Shown piece by piece: positions 1 to 5,410 of a stretch of 5,410 nucleotides of DNA. The notes under the pieces were generated by a model, which saw nothing but the letters and a program-made list of their open reading frames with translations, ran no database searches and was not told where the DNA came from. The translations under genes were made by a program, and so were the position numbers. Origin of the DNA: Halothece sp964463655 (GTDB lineage Bacteria > Cyanobacteriota > Cyanobacteriia > Cyanobacteriales > Rubidibacteraceae); the NCBI GenBank assembly GCA_964463655.1, contig CAYXDG010000123.1, positions 1 through 5,410 on the forward strand. Direction: 5' to 3'. Each line of letters opens with the position of its first letter. The first letter of the stretch is position 1.

Positions 1-5
1 AGGAG
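1..5 (+). promoter_or_regulatory. Shine-Dalgarno of the permease gene
   Basis: AGGAG lies 5 bases before the ATG at 11 and 8 bases before a second in-frame ATG at 14, so either codon could be used. A TAA in another frame (9-11) overlaps the first ATG as TAATG. That is a usual junction between co-transcribed genes and suggests that a preceding gene ends here, although its body is outside the window. Confidence 0.6.
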
Positions 6-10
6 AGTTA

Positions 11-1333
11 ATGATGGAAAAATCATCTTTTTGGCAACAAGAATGGAAGCCTCTGTTAATTATTATTGGGGTTTTCTTACTGTGTTTTTATTTACCTGTT
101 AATGTTTTACAACAGTCGGAACGGGTGGAACAAGCCTTTTGGGAAGCCCTTTATCTGGTGCGTTGGTATGCTCAAGAGCACGTTTTATTGTGTTTAATTC
201 CCGCGTTTTTTATTGCGGGCGCGATCGCGGTTTTCTTGGGTCAAGATTCTGTGATGAAATATTTAGGCAGTAAGGCGAATCCTTTTGTTTCTTACGGAGT
301 TGCTTCTGTCTCTGGCGTTATTTTAGCAGTTTGTTCTTGTACAGTGTTACCTTTATTTGCTGGAATTTATCGTCGCGGTGCGGGATTAGGGCCCGCGATT
401 ACGTTTCTCTATTCGGGGCCAGCGATTAATATTTTAGCGATTATCCTCACAGCGAAAGTTTTGGGATTCCAATTAGGTGTTGCTCGTGCCATTGGCGCGA
501 TCGCGTTTAGCATTATCATTGGTTTAGGGATGCAATTCGCCTTTCGCAATGAAGCAGATCAAAATACTTCCTCAGCAATTCTCCCCGAAGAAGAAGAAAG
601 CCGTCCTTTGTGGCAAAATGCTTTATTTTTCGCCGTTTTAGTGGGAATTTTAGTTTTTGCTAACTGGGCTGAACCTGATACAACTATGGGCTTTTGGTAT
701 GGGGTTTATTCTCTAAAATGGTGGATTACTGGACTGCTCGGTCTAGCCTTAGCAATCATACTTGTCCTTTGGTTTAATTTGAATCGAGGAAAAGTCATTT
801 TAATCACTGGCGTGACGGCGGTTCTTGCTTGGCAATTTTCCGAAACACCTTTAGTTCCTTTTAGTGCTGCTGTGGTCGGTTTATCTTGGCTAACTAGCAC
901 GAATCAGGGAGAAGCTGGAGAGTGGTTTGAATCATCTTGGGATAATGGTAAGCAAATTTTACCCCTATTGCTGATGGGAATTTTAGTAGCTGGATTTTTG
1001 TTAGGTCGTCCTCAAGAGGAAGCTCTTATTCCTTCGGAGTGGATTGTACAATTTGTCGGCGGCAATTCAATTTTTGCCAACTTTTTTGCGGCGATTATTG
1101 GGGCGTTTATGTATTTTGCCACTCTCACGGAAGTTCCGATTCTACAGGGTTTGATTGGTAATGGGATGGGACAAGGACCAGCTTTGGCGTTATTGTTAGC
1201 GGGCCCAGCTATTTCCTTACCGAATTTGTTAGTGATTCGCAGCCTTTTAGGAACGAAAAAAACCGCGGTGTTTGGTTTATTCGTTGTTGTTTGTGCCACG
1301 ATTAGTGGGATTATTTACGGCGCGATCGTCTAA
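11..1333 (+). CDS. YraQ/ArsP-like permease (COG0701, DUF318 family)
   Basis: This 440-residue inner-membrane protein is recognised from family-typical motifs. A Cys-Ser-Cys motif (C108-S109-C110) sits in a hydrophobic segment and is followed by GPAIT (127-131) and GPAIN (136-140). The second half repeats the pattern as TEVP (373-376), GQGPA (387-391) and AGPAIS (397-402). By eye there are about 10-12 membrane segments, near residues 15-33, 57-77, 94-119, 128-150, 157-178, 202-219, 237-255, 261-294 (one or two), 316-333, 355-372, 388-410 and 417-440. A hydrophilic loop at 179-200 carries four consecutive glutamates (193-196). Characterised relatives include ArsP, which exports trivalent organoarsenicals; other members have no known substrate, so the substrate here is unassigned. 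The start at 11 is chosen for the Shine-Dalgarno at 1-5. The frame is open to the window edge, so a longer N-terminus cannot be strictly excluded. The stop is TAA at 1331-1333, and a palindromic element begins 11 bases later. Confidence 0.85.
   Translation: MMEKSSFWQQEWKPLLIIIGVFLLCFYLPVNVLQQSERVEQAFWEALYLVRWYAQEHVLLCLIPAFFIAGAIAVFLGQDSVMKYLGSKANPFVSYGVASVSGVILAVCSCTVLPLFAGIYRRGAGLGPAITFLYSGPAINILAIILTAKVLGFQLGVARAIGAIAFSIIIGLGMQFAFRNEADQNTSSAILPEEEESRPLWQNALFFAVLVGILVFANWAEPDTTMGFWYGVYSLKWWITGLLGLALAIILVLWFNLNRGKVILITGVTAVLAWQFSETPLVPFSAAVVGLSWLTSTNQGEAGEWFESSWDNGKQILPLLLMGILVAGFLLGRPQEEALIPSEWIVQFVGGNSIFANFFAAIIGAFMYFATLTEVPILQGLIGNGMGQGPALALLLAGPAISLPNLLVIRSLLGTKKTAVFGLFVVVCATISGIIYGAIV
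221..228. repeat. HIP1 octamer (GCGATCGC)
   Basis: Perfect copy of the cyanobacterial highly iterated palindrome inside the permease gene. It is read in frame as Ala71-Ile72-Ala73 of the second membrane segment. Confidence 0.9.
497..504. repeat. HIP1 octamer (GCGATCGC)
   Basis: Second perfect copy in the permease gene, read in frame as Ala163-Ile164-Ala165 in a membrane segment. A one-mismatch copy, GCGATCGT at 1322-1329, encodes most of the C-terminal Ala-Ile-Val of the same protein. Confidence 0.9.
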
Positions 1334-1340
1334 AGGTATA

Positions 1341-1485
1341 AATAATATGAAATCCGTTGAATTAATAGACATAGCGGGCTAGAAGCCCGCACTACCCCCA
1401 ATTGTGGGGAAAGAGGGGGAGAGGGTAGTGGGAGCGTCTTGCTCCCTCGCCCTACAAATACTATACAATCGGATTTCATATAATA
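1341..1485. mobile_element. MITE-like palindromic element with nested hairpins
   Basis: Perfect 12-bp terminal inverted repeats, ATATGAAATCCG at 1345-1356 and its complement at 1470-1481, bound a 137-bp non-coding element. AATA directly flanks it on both sides (1341-1344 and 1482-1485) and could be a 4-bp target duplication, although this is weak evidence in A/T-rich DNA. Inside are a hairpin GCGGGCT-AGA-AGCCCGC (1374-1390) and a hairpin GGGAGC-GTCTT-GCTCCC (1430-1446). A central pairing joins CACTACCC (1390-1397) to GGGTAGTG (1423-1430), and an alternative small hairpin CCCCA-ATTG-TGGGG lies at 1396-1409. Together these give a four-way, cloverleaf-like fold. No transposase or credible ORF is present, so it is called a non-autonomous element or dispersed repeat from structure alone. 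It follows the permease stop closely and could affect the 3' end of that transcript, but it lacks the T-run of a classical terminator. Confidence 0.7.
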
Positions 1486-1540
1486 TCTCTGACCAGACTG
1501 AAAGTCTATTTGCATTTACCCAATTTTTTTCTTTATCTGT

Positions 1541-1560
1541 TAGAATAACTAAATAGTTAT
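1541..1560 (+). promoter_or_regulatory. Possible promoter/operator dyad of the SCP2-like gene
   Basis: A 16-bp dyad with two perfect 7-bp arms, ATAACTA-AA-TAGTTAT, occupies 1545-1560 and ends 27 bases before the start codon. A TAGAAT hexamer (1541-1546) that could act as a -10 box abuts it; no well-spaced -35 box is evident (TTTACC at 1515-1520 is 20 bases upstream). The position and symmetry would suit a dimeric winged-helix repressor (ArsR/SmtB, MarR or HxlR type). The regulator is not in the window, and the sequence is A/T-rich, so chance symmetry remains possible. Confidence 0.3.
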
Positions 1561-1574
1561 GTTGTGATATAAAC

Positions 1575-1579
1575 AAGGA
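1575..1579 (+). promoter_or_regulatory. Shine-Dalgarno of the SCP2-like gene
   Basis: AAGGA is placed 8 bases before the ATG at 1588. This is good spacing and supports that start. Confidence 0.65.
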
Positions 1580-1587
1580 TAATAATT

Positions 1588-1998
1588 ATGAACTTATTTT
1601 CCCCTGAATGGATGGCTACCTACCAAGAAAAATGGAATGCAGAACCTGATCTTTCTGATGCGTTAGCAAAAATCAACTTTGATTCCGTCATTGGCTATGG
1701 TTTCAAAGGAGAAGATCAACCCAGAGGAGTCCTAGTGATTAAAGACGGAAAAGCCGTTGAGTCTGGCGCTTACAATGGACACACTTTAAGTTGGGATTTA
1801 CGCGCAAGTCAAGAAGACTGGGAAAAATGGTTCAAAAAAGGATTGAATATGATGGGATTAAGTGGCGCATATATGCAAGGTAAATTAAAGTTTGTTGTGG
1901 GTGATTATGGTGCAATGATTAAAGACCCGCGCATGGTCAATCCTTTCTTGAAGAGTTTCTCGGTGATGGGAGAAGTTCACGCGGCTGCTGTTGGTTAG
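1588..1998 (+). CDS. Stand-alone SCP2-like (sterol carrier protein 2 fold) protein
   Basis: This 136-residue protein has no signal peptide or membrane segment and is therefore probably cytoplasmic. It resembles the small bacterial one-domain SCP2 proteins. The N-terminal part (about 4-30) carries tryptophans W8 and W16 in a helix-like stretch. Strand-rich sequence follows (31-70), ending in the LSWDLRAS segment. A Trp-rich amphipathic stretch, EDWEKWFKKG (76-85), leads into the most diagnostic piece, GAYMQGKLKFVVGDYGAMIK (93-112), which matches the G-x-x-x-x-GKLK-x-x-GD pattern near the end of SCP2 domains. The family binds lipids or other hydrophobic ligands in a tunnel. Bacterial stand-alone members mostly have no known ligand, and sterol binding should not be assumed in a cyanobacterium. 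The ribosome binding site supports the start, and the stop is TAG at 1996-1998. Repeat-rich spacers separate it from both neighbours, so it is probably transcribed alone. Confidence 0.75.
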   Translation: MNLFSPEWMATYQEKWNAEPDLSDALAKINFDSVIGYGFKGEDQPRGVLVIKDGKAVESGAYNGHTLSWDLRASQEDWEKWFKKGLNMMGLSGAYMQGKLKFVVGDYGAMIKDPRMVNPFLKSFSVMGEVHAAAVG

Positions 1999-2051
1999 AA
2001 TTATCCCCCCTAACCCTCCTCACTAAAGCTCCGGTTTGAAAGGGGGGAATT
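1999..2051. repeat. C-run/G-run hairpin, possible terminator of the SCP2-like gene
   Basis: CCCCCCT (2005-2011) pairs with AGGGGGG (2041-2047). AATT outside (1999-2002 with 2048-2051) extends the stem past a 2-base bulge, and AACC/GGTT (2012-2015 with 2033-2036) extends it inwards past an unpaired TGAA. It starts directly after the stop codon and could end the transcript or protect its 3' end. No T-run follows the stem, so it is not a textbook intrinsic terminator. Its make-up resembles dispersed C-run/G-run intergenic repeats common in cyanobacteria. Confidence 0.5.
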
Positions 2052-2055
2052 AGTT

Positions 2056-2200
2056 GTAGGGTTTGCCTCGTCCACCATGTATAAGGTGATATCAGCCTAT
2101 GGTTGTCTCCCAACTAGCATAAGGTTTTCCGAGAATCAGCCAAAGAACTACAAGTAACAATATAAAGACTTTCAATAGTGGTGGGCAATGCCCACCCTAC
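2056..2200. repeat. Diverged inverted-repeat element in the intergenic spacer
   Basis: The 21 bases at 2056-2076, beginning GTAGGGT and ending CCACC, match the reverse complement of 2180-2200 at 16 of 21 positions. The two bound a 145-bp segment. No target duplication and no transposase are seen. A 26-codon reading frame (2077-2157) lies inside but has no ribosome binding site and is not called. The unit could be an old MITE-like insertion or two opposed copies of one dispersed repeat. Confidence 0.45.
2180..2196. repeat. Dispersed GC-rich palindrome
   Basis: GGTGGGC-AAT-GCCCACC is a perfect 7-bp stem with a 3-base loop, followed by CTAC. From memory, this palindrome is a frequent intergenic repeat in cyanobacterial genomes. 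It also forms the right end of the 2056-2200 inverted repeat. Confidence 0.6.
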
Positions 2201-2204
2201 GAGA

Positions 2205-2260
2205 TAACTAATGACCAATGACCAATAACTAATAACTAATAACTAATAACCAATAACTAA
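2205..2260. repeat. Heptanucleotide tandem repeat (STRR type), 8 units
   Basis: Eight contiguous 7-base units follow the consensus T(A/G)AC(T/C)AA: five TAACTAA, two TGACCAA and one TAACCAA. The array ends two bases before the RND start codon. This is the short tandemly repeated repetitive (STRR) class known from cyanobacteria. Because the period is not a multiple of three and each main unit holds two TAA triplets, the array stops translation in every plus-strand frame. It also fills the place where a Shine-Dalgarno would be expected. Confidence 0.9.
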
Positions 2261-2262
2261 TT

Positions 2263-5200
2263 ATGGTTTCTTCCCCTACTCCTGAACAAGAACGTCCTTT
2301 AAATATCGTCGGTCGCATTACGGCTTATTTTGTCAACTCCCAAGTTACGCTGCTGATTATTGTCGCGCTGGTGATCTTTGGGTTGGGGGCGGCTTTTTTC
2401 ACTCCGAAAGAAGAAAATCCCCAAATTACTGTTCCGGGTGCGGATATTTATTTCCATTATCCGGGTGCGCCTGCAGAAGTGGTGGAAGAAACTGTAACTG
2501 TCCCGATCGAGGCTAAAATTAGAGAACTCCCTGGGATTGATGATATTTATTCCACTTCCCAAACGGGACAAGCTCATATCACCGCCCAGTTTTTAGTGGG
2601 AGAAGACTGGGAAAACTCCTTATTTCGCCTGCAAAATCATCTGTTTAACTCCCAAGATGAGTTACCACAAGGGGTCGATTATCAAGTTGATCCCTTGATT
2701 GTGGATGATGTTCCCATTGTCACTCTCACCATTACAGGAGAAGACTATAGCGATAATCAGTTGCGTCGGGTGGGAGAACGACTATTAAGAGAGTTACGTC
2801 AGATTCCAAATACGGGGGATTTAAGTATTACTGGGGGACAACCGCGAGTGATGCGGGTGGATTTAAATCCTGAACAGTTAGCAGCGTTTCAGCTATCCCC
2901 AGGGACGATCGCGCAACGGATACAATCAACAAATATTCAAGTTCAAGCTGGGGATGTTTCTGTTGGCAATCGACGCATTTTTATTGAGGGAGGAAACCTT
3001 GTTGAAACCGCAGATGAACTGAAAGCAGTGGTAGTGGGAGAAGGAGAAGGTGGATCACCAATTTATTTAGAAGATGTGGCGACAGTTAGCGATGGCTATG
3101 ACGATCGAATCACTTATTCTCGTCTCCTCAACCGCAAAGATTGGGATGTTACCAACCCTTATCCCGACCCCAGTTTAAAGCCAACAGAGGACTTTGCAGA
3201 ACGTCCAGGGATTACCATTGGGATTGCGAAGAAAAAAGGGACAAACGCGGTGGTTGTGGCGAAAGAAATCTTCGATCGCGTTGAGGAATTACAATCGGAC
3301 ATTCCCACTGGAATTACAGTCGCCGTCAGTCGTAACGCGGGACGTACCGCAGCCCGTGCGGTCAGTGATCTTTATACCAGTTTATTCCAAGCGATCGCGA
3401 TCGTTGTAATCTTGCTAATTGCTTTCTTAGGTTGGCGTGATGCGCTGATTGTGGCGTTGGCAATTCCCTTAACCCTCGCGGGAACATTATTAGTGGGTTG
3501 GATCGCTGGACAAACCATTAACCGCATTACCCTGTTTGCGCTGATTTTATCGTTGGGGATTCTAGTGGATGACGCGATCGCAGTCACAGAAAACATCCAC
3601 CGTCGCTTTGAAGAAATGCCGAATCAGTCCTTTTCCCAAAAGGTACGAACGGCAACCCTTGCGGTTTCAGAATTAGGCGTTCCCATTCTTCTCTCTACAG
3701 TAACAGTGATTCTCGCGTTTATTCCAATGGCGTTTGTCACAGGAATGATGGGCCCCTACATGGGACCGATTCCCTTTAATGTTCCTGTAGCCATGATTAT
3801 CAGCACCTCGCTGGCGATTATTGTCACGCCATATCTGGCGGTACGAGTGATTAAAGTTCAAGGACGTTCCCAAAATAATAACAGTGAAGGTGAAGAAGTT
3901 CCCAACCGCATCTATAGTCTGTATCGTCGCATTATGGAACCCTTAATTGATTCCGCGACTCGCAGACGGTTTTTAATCTTCTTTGTGGTGGGATTACTTC
4001 TCGCTAGTTTCGCCCTTCCCCTGACGCAAGCGGTGAAATTCCGAATGTTACCGAAAGCAGATGAAGATCGCTTCTTAGTCCAGTTAGATGCGCCATTGGG
4101 GACAGAATTAGTGGAAACCGATCGCATTGTCCGTGAAATGGAGACAGTCTTAAAAGATGACCCGCAAATTGTGCAGTTTGAAACTTATGTGGGAACAGCC
4201 GCACCCATTGATTTTAACGGCTTATTGCGGGGGAATACCAGTCGCAGTGGAGAACATTTAGCCGATATTCGGGTTCATCTTACCAATGAGAATGCACGGT
4301 CTGTGAGTTCTGAAGATATTGTCTTTCGGTTACGTCCCCAATTAACCGATATTGCACAACAGAATAACGCGATCGTCAAGTTAATTGAAGACCCACCCGG
4401 TCCCCCTGTGCGTTCCACGATGTTAGCAGAAATCTATGGCCCCGACTACGATCGTCAACGGGAGTTAGCGAAAGATGTCGCTGATGTCTTCCGCAATACC
4501 GCAGAAGTGGTGGATGTGGATGATTCCGTGAAAAACCAAATCCCACAGATGAAACTGGAGGTCGATCGACAAAAAGCTAACCAAGCTGGATTGAATACCC
4601 AAGAAATTGCCGAAACCATCAACATGGCGATCCGAGGGGTGGACGCTTCTACCCTACAAGTGCCTGGAGAATTAACCCCTGTCCAAATTCAAGTCCGTTT
4701 TGCGGAAGCCAACCGTCAAAGCATTGATGATCTGCGTCGGATTCAAATGCCAACCCCAGAGGGGAATTTAGTGCCATTAACCGAGTTAGTGACCTTTACT
4801 TCAACAACAGTAGATCAGCCGATCTTCCACAGAAATCAAGTTCCCGTCACTTATGTCTTTGGGGAAATGAATGCGCGATCGTCCGTTTATGCGGTAATGG
4901 AACAACTGATTTACTTCTTCCGTAACCCCTTACCCGAAGGATACAGCATCAAATGGGAAGGAGAATGGCAACTCACCCTCGAAGTCTTCCGCGATTTAGG
5001 TTTAGCGATGCTAGTGGCGGTCATCCTCATTTATATTATCCTTGTGGGACAGTTCCGCAGCTTCAAGATTCCCTTAATCATGTTAGGGGCGATTCCTTTA
5101 GCCTTAATCGGCATTTTAGTCGGTTTCTCCCTCAACGGCGTTTATTTCAGCGCCACAGGGATGATTGGTGTGATTGCTTTAGCAGGGATTGTGGTTCGTA

Positions 5201-5410
5201 ACGCGATCGTCCTCTTAGAATTTGTAGGAGACAGACGCAAAGAAGGGATTGAACTAAAAGAAGCCATTATCGAAGCGGGTGCGGTGCGTTTTCGTCCGAT
5301 TCTCCTCACCAGTGTCACCACCATGTTAGGAACGTTAACCATTCTCAGCGATCCTGTGTGGTCTGGGTTAGCATGGACTTTATTAACAGGGATGTTGACC
5401 TCTTCTGCAT
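2263..5410 (+). CDS. RND-family efflux pump inner-membrane subunit, 3' end cut by window
   Basis: AcrB-superfamily (COG0841) proton-driven transporter, open for 1049 codons and ending inside the last helix, so perhaps a few tens of residues are missing. The order is a short cytoplasmic N-terminus, TM1 (about 28-46) followed by TPKEENPQI (47-55), and a first periplasmic domain (to about 370). TM2-TM6 lie near 373-391, 394-416, 423-443, 472-492 and 507-524. TM7 (570-587), a second periplasmic domain (588-908) and TM8-TM11 (911-932, 939-958, 965-986, 1012-1030) follow. TM4 keeps the proton-relay pair Asp436-Asp437 in GILVDDAIAVTENI. TM10 has Arg979-Asn980 where AcrB has Lys-Asn, a form common in this COG. 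No CusA-like metal-relay methionines were recognised, so the substrate is unknown. The ATG at 2263 is the first usable start after an in-frame TAA at 2254-2256. It has no Shine-Dalgarno. Such pumps normally need a membrane-fusion protein and an outer-membrane channel, neither of which is in the window. Confidence 0.93.
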   Translation, partial: MVSSPTPEQERPLNIVGRITAYFVNSQVTLLIIVALVIFGLGAAFFTPKEENPQITVPGADIYFHYPGAPAEVVEETVTVPIEAKIRELPGIDDIYSTSQTGQAHITAQFLVGEDWENSLFRLQNHLFNSQDELPQGVDYQVDPLIVDDVPIVTLTITGEDYSDNQLRRVGERLLRELRQIPNTGDLSITGGQPRVMRVDLNPEQLAAFQLSPGTIAQRIQSTNIQVQAGDVSVGNRRIFIEGGNLVETADELKAVVVGEGEGGSPIYLEDVATVSDGYDDRITYSRLLNRKDWDVTNPYPDPSLKPTEDFAERPGITIGIAKKKGTNAVVVAKEIFDRVEELQSDIPTGITVAVSRNAGRTAARAVSDLYTSLFQAIAIVVILLIAFLGWRDALIVALAIPLTLAGTLLVGWIAGQTINRITLFALILSLGILVDDAIAVTENIHRRFEEMPNQSFSQKVRTATLAVSELGVPILLSTVTVILAFIPMAFVTGMMGPYMGPIPFNVPVAMIISTSLAIIVTPYLAVRVIKVQGRSQNNNSEGEEVPNRIYSLYRRIMEPLIDSATRRRFLIFFVVGLLLASFALPLTQAVKFRMLPKADEDRFLVQLDAPLGTELVETDRIVREMETVLKDDPQIVQFETYVGTAAPIDFNGLLRGNTSRSGEHLADIRVHLTNENARSVSSEDIVFRLRPQLTDIAQQNNAIVKLIEDPPGPPVRSTMLAEIYGPDYDRQRELAKDVADVFRNTAEVVDVDDSVKNQIPQMKLEVDRQKANQAGLNTQEIAETINMAIRGVDASTLQVPGELTPVQIQVRFAEANRQSIDDLRRIQMPTPEGNLVPLTELVTFTSTTVDQPIFHRNQVPVTYVFGEMNARSSVYAVMEQLIYFFRNPLPEGYSIKWEGEWQLTLEVFRDLGLAMLVAVILIYIILVGQFRSFKIPLIMLGAIPLALIGILVGFSLNGVYFSATGMIGVIALAGIVVRNAIVLLEFVGDRRKEGIELKEAIIEAGAVRFRPILLTSVTTMLGTLTILSDPVWSGLAWTLLTGMLTSSA
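3391..3398. repeat. HIP1 octamer (GCGATCGC)
   Basis: Perfect copy inside the RND gene, in frame as Ala377-Ile378-Ala379 of TM2. It overlaps a one-mismatch copy, GCGATCGT, at 3397-3404. Confidence 0.9.
3574..3581. repeat. HIP1 octamer (GCGATCGC)
   Basis: Perfect copy encoding Ala438-Ile439-Ala440, immediately after the catalytic Asp-Asp pair of TM4 in the RND pump. Confidence 0.9.

Noticed and set aside
706..1299. Minus-strand reading frames of 64 and 95 codons inside the permease gene
   Set aside because: They lie wholly within a well-supported gene and their peptides look like antisense shadow translation.
1345..1481. A tRNA gene, prompted by the cloverleaf-like pairing
   Set aside because: At 137 bp it is too long and has no T-loop or anticodon-arm consensus; its symmetric halves and terminal inverted repeats fit a MITE-like element better.
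1495..1530. AGACT-GAA-AGTCT hairpin (1495-1507) with a later run of seven T (1524-1530), as an intrinsic terminator
   Set aside because: The stem is only 5 bp and the T-run begins 17 bases after it, too far for a classical terminator.
1330..1576. Two overlapping minus-strand reading frames of about 60 codons
   Set aside because: They run through the hairpins of the palindromic element, have no ribosome binding site, and give low-complexity peptides unlike any family I know.
2077..2157. 26-codon plus-strand frame in the spacer (starts MYKVISAYG)
   Set aside because: No Shine-Dalgarno and no recognised homologue; it sits between the arms of an inverted repeat. It could be a relic of a coding sequence, but I cannot support that.
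2161..2166. TATAAA as a -10 box for the RND gene
   Set aside because: No acceptable -35 hexamer at the right distance; in A/T-rich DNA a lone TATAAA is weak evidence.
2299..2577. Minus-strand 92-codon frame, with other short frames on both strands between 3194 and 5342
   Set aside because: All are inside the continuous RND reading frame, which carries recognisable family motifs throughout; none has its own start signals.

Overview
The window looks like chromosomal DNA from a cyanobacterium. The evidence is four perfect copies of the HIP1 octamer GCGATCGC, several one-mismatch copies, a heptanucleotide tandem repeat of the cyanobacterial STRR type, and intergenic GC-rich palindromes of the dispersed cyanobacterial kind set in otherwise A/T-rich spacers. 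I cannot name the genus. A HIP1-rich unicellular or filamentous lineage fits, but this is inference.

Layout: (1) 11-1333, plus strand: a polytopic permease of the YraQ/ArsP-like family (COG0701, DUF318), probably the downstream member of an operon whose previous gene lies outside the window. (2) 1334-1587: a spacer largely filled by a 137-bp MITE-like palindromic element, followed by a short A/T-rich stretch with a 16-bp dyad and the ribosome binding site of the next gene. (3) 1588-1998, plus strand: a small soluble stand-alone SCP2-like (sterol carrier protein 2 fold) protein. (4) 1999-2262: a 264-bp spacer made almost entirely of repeats: a C-run/G-run hairpin, a diverged inverted-repeat element, and eight heptamer repeats that end two bases before the next start codon. 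(5) 2263 to the window end, plus strand: the inner-membrane pump subunit of an RND efflux system (AcrB superfamily, COG0841). It is open for 1049 codons and cut by the window edge inside its last transmembrane helix.

All three genes lie on the same strand, but repeat-rich spacers separate them, so I see no evidence for one transcript. Two are membrane transporters, one a possible metalloid or organo-metalloid permease and the other a tripartite-type efflux pump; the third is a putative lipid-binding protein. No membrane-fusion partner, outer-membrane channel or regulator gene is inside the window. I found no RNA gene, CRISPR array, complete insertion sequence or convincing minus-strand gene.

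The most interesting material is non-coding. The MITE-like element has a cloverleaf-like architecture, and its two side hairpins differ by compensatory base pairs. The tandem heptamer array occupies the ribosome-binding position of the RND gene. I do not see a clearly new multi-gene system here.
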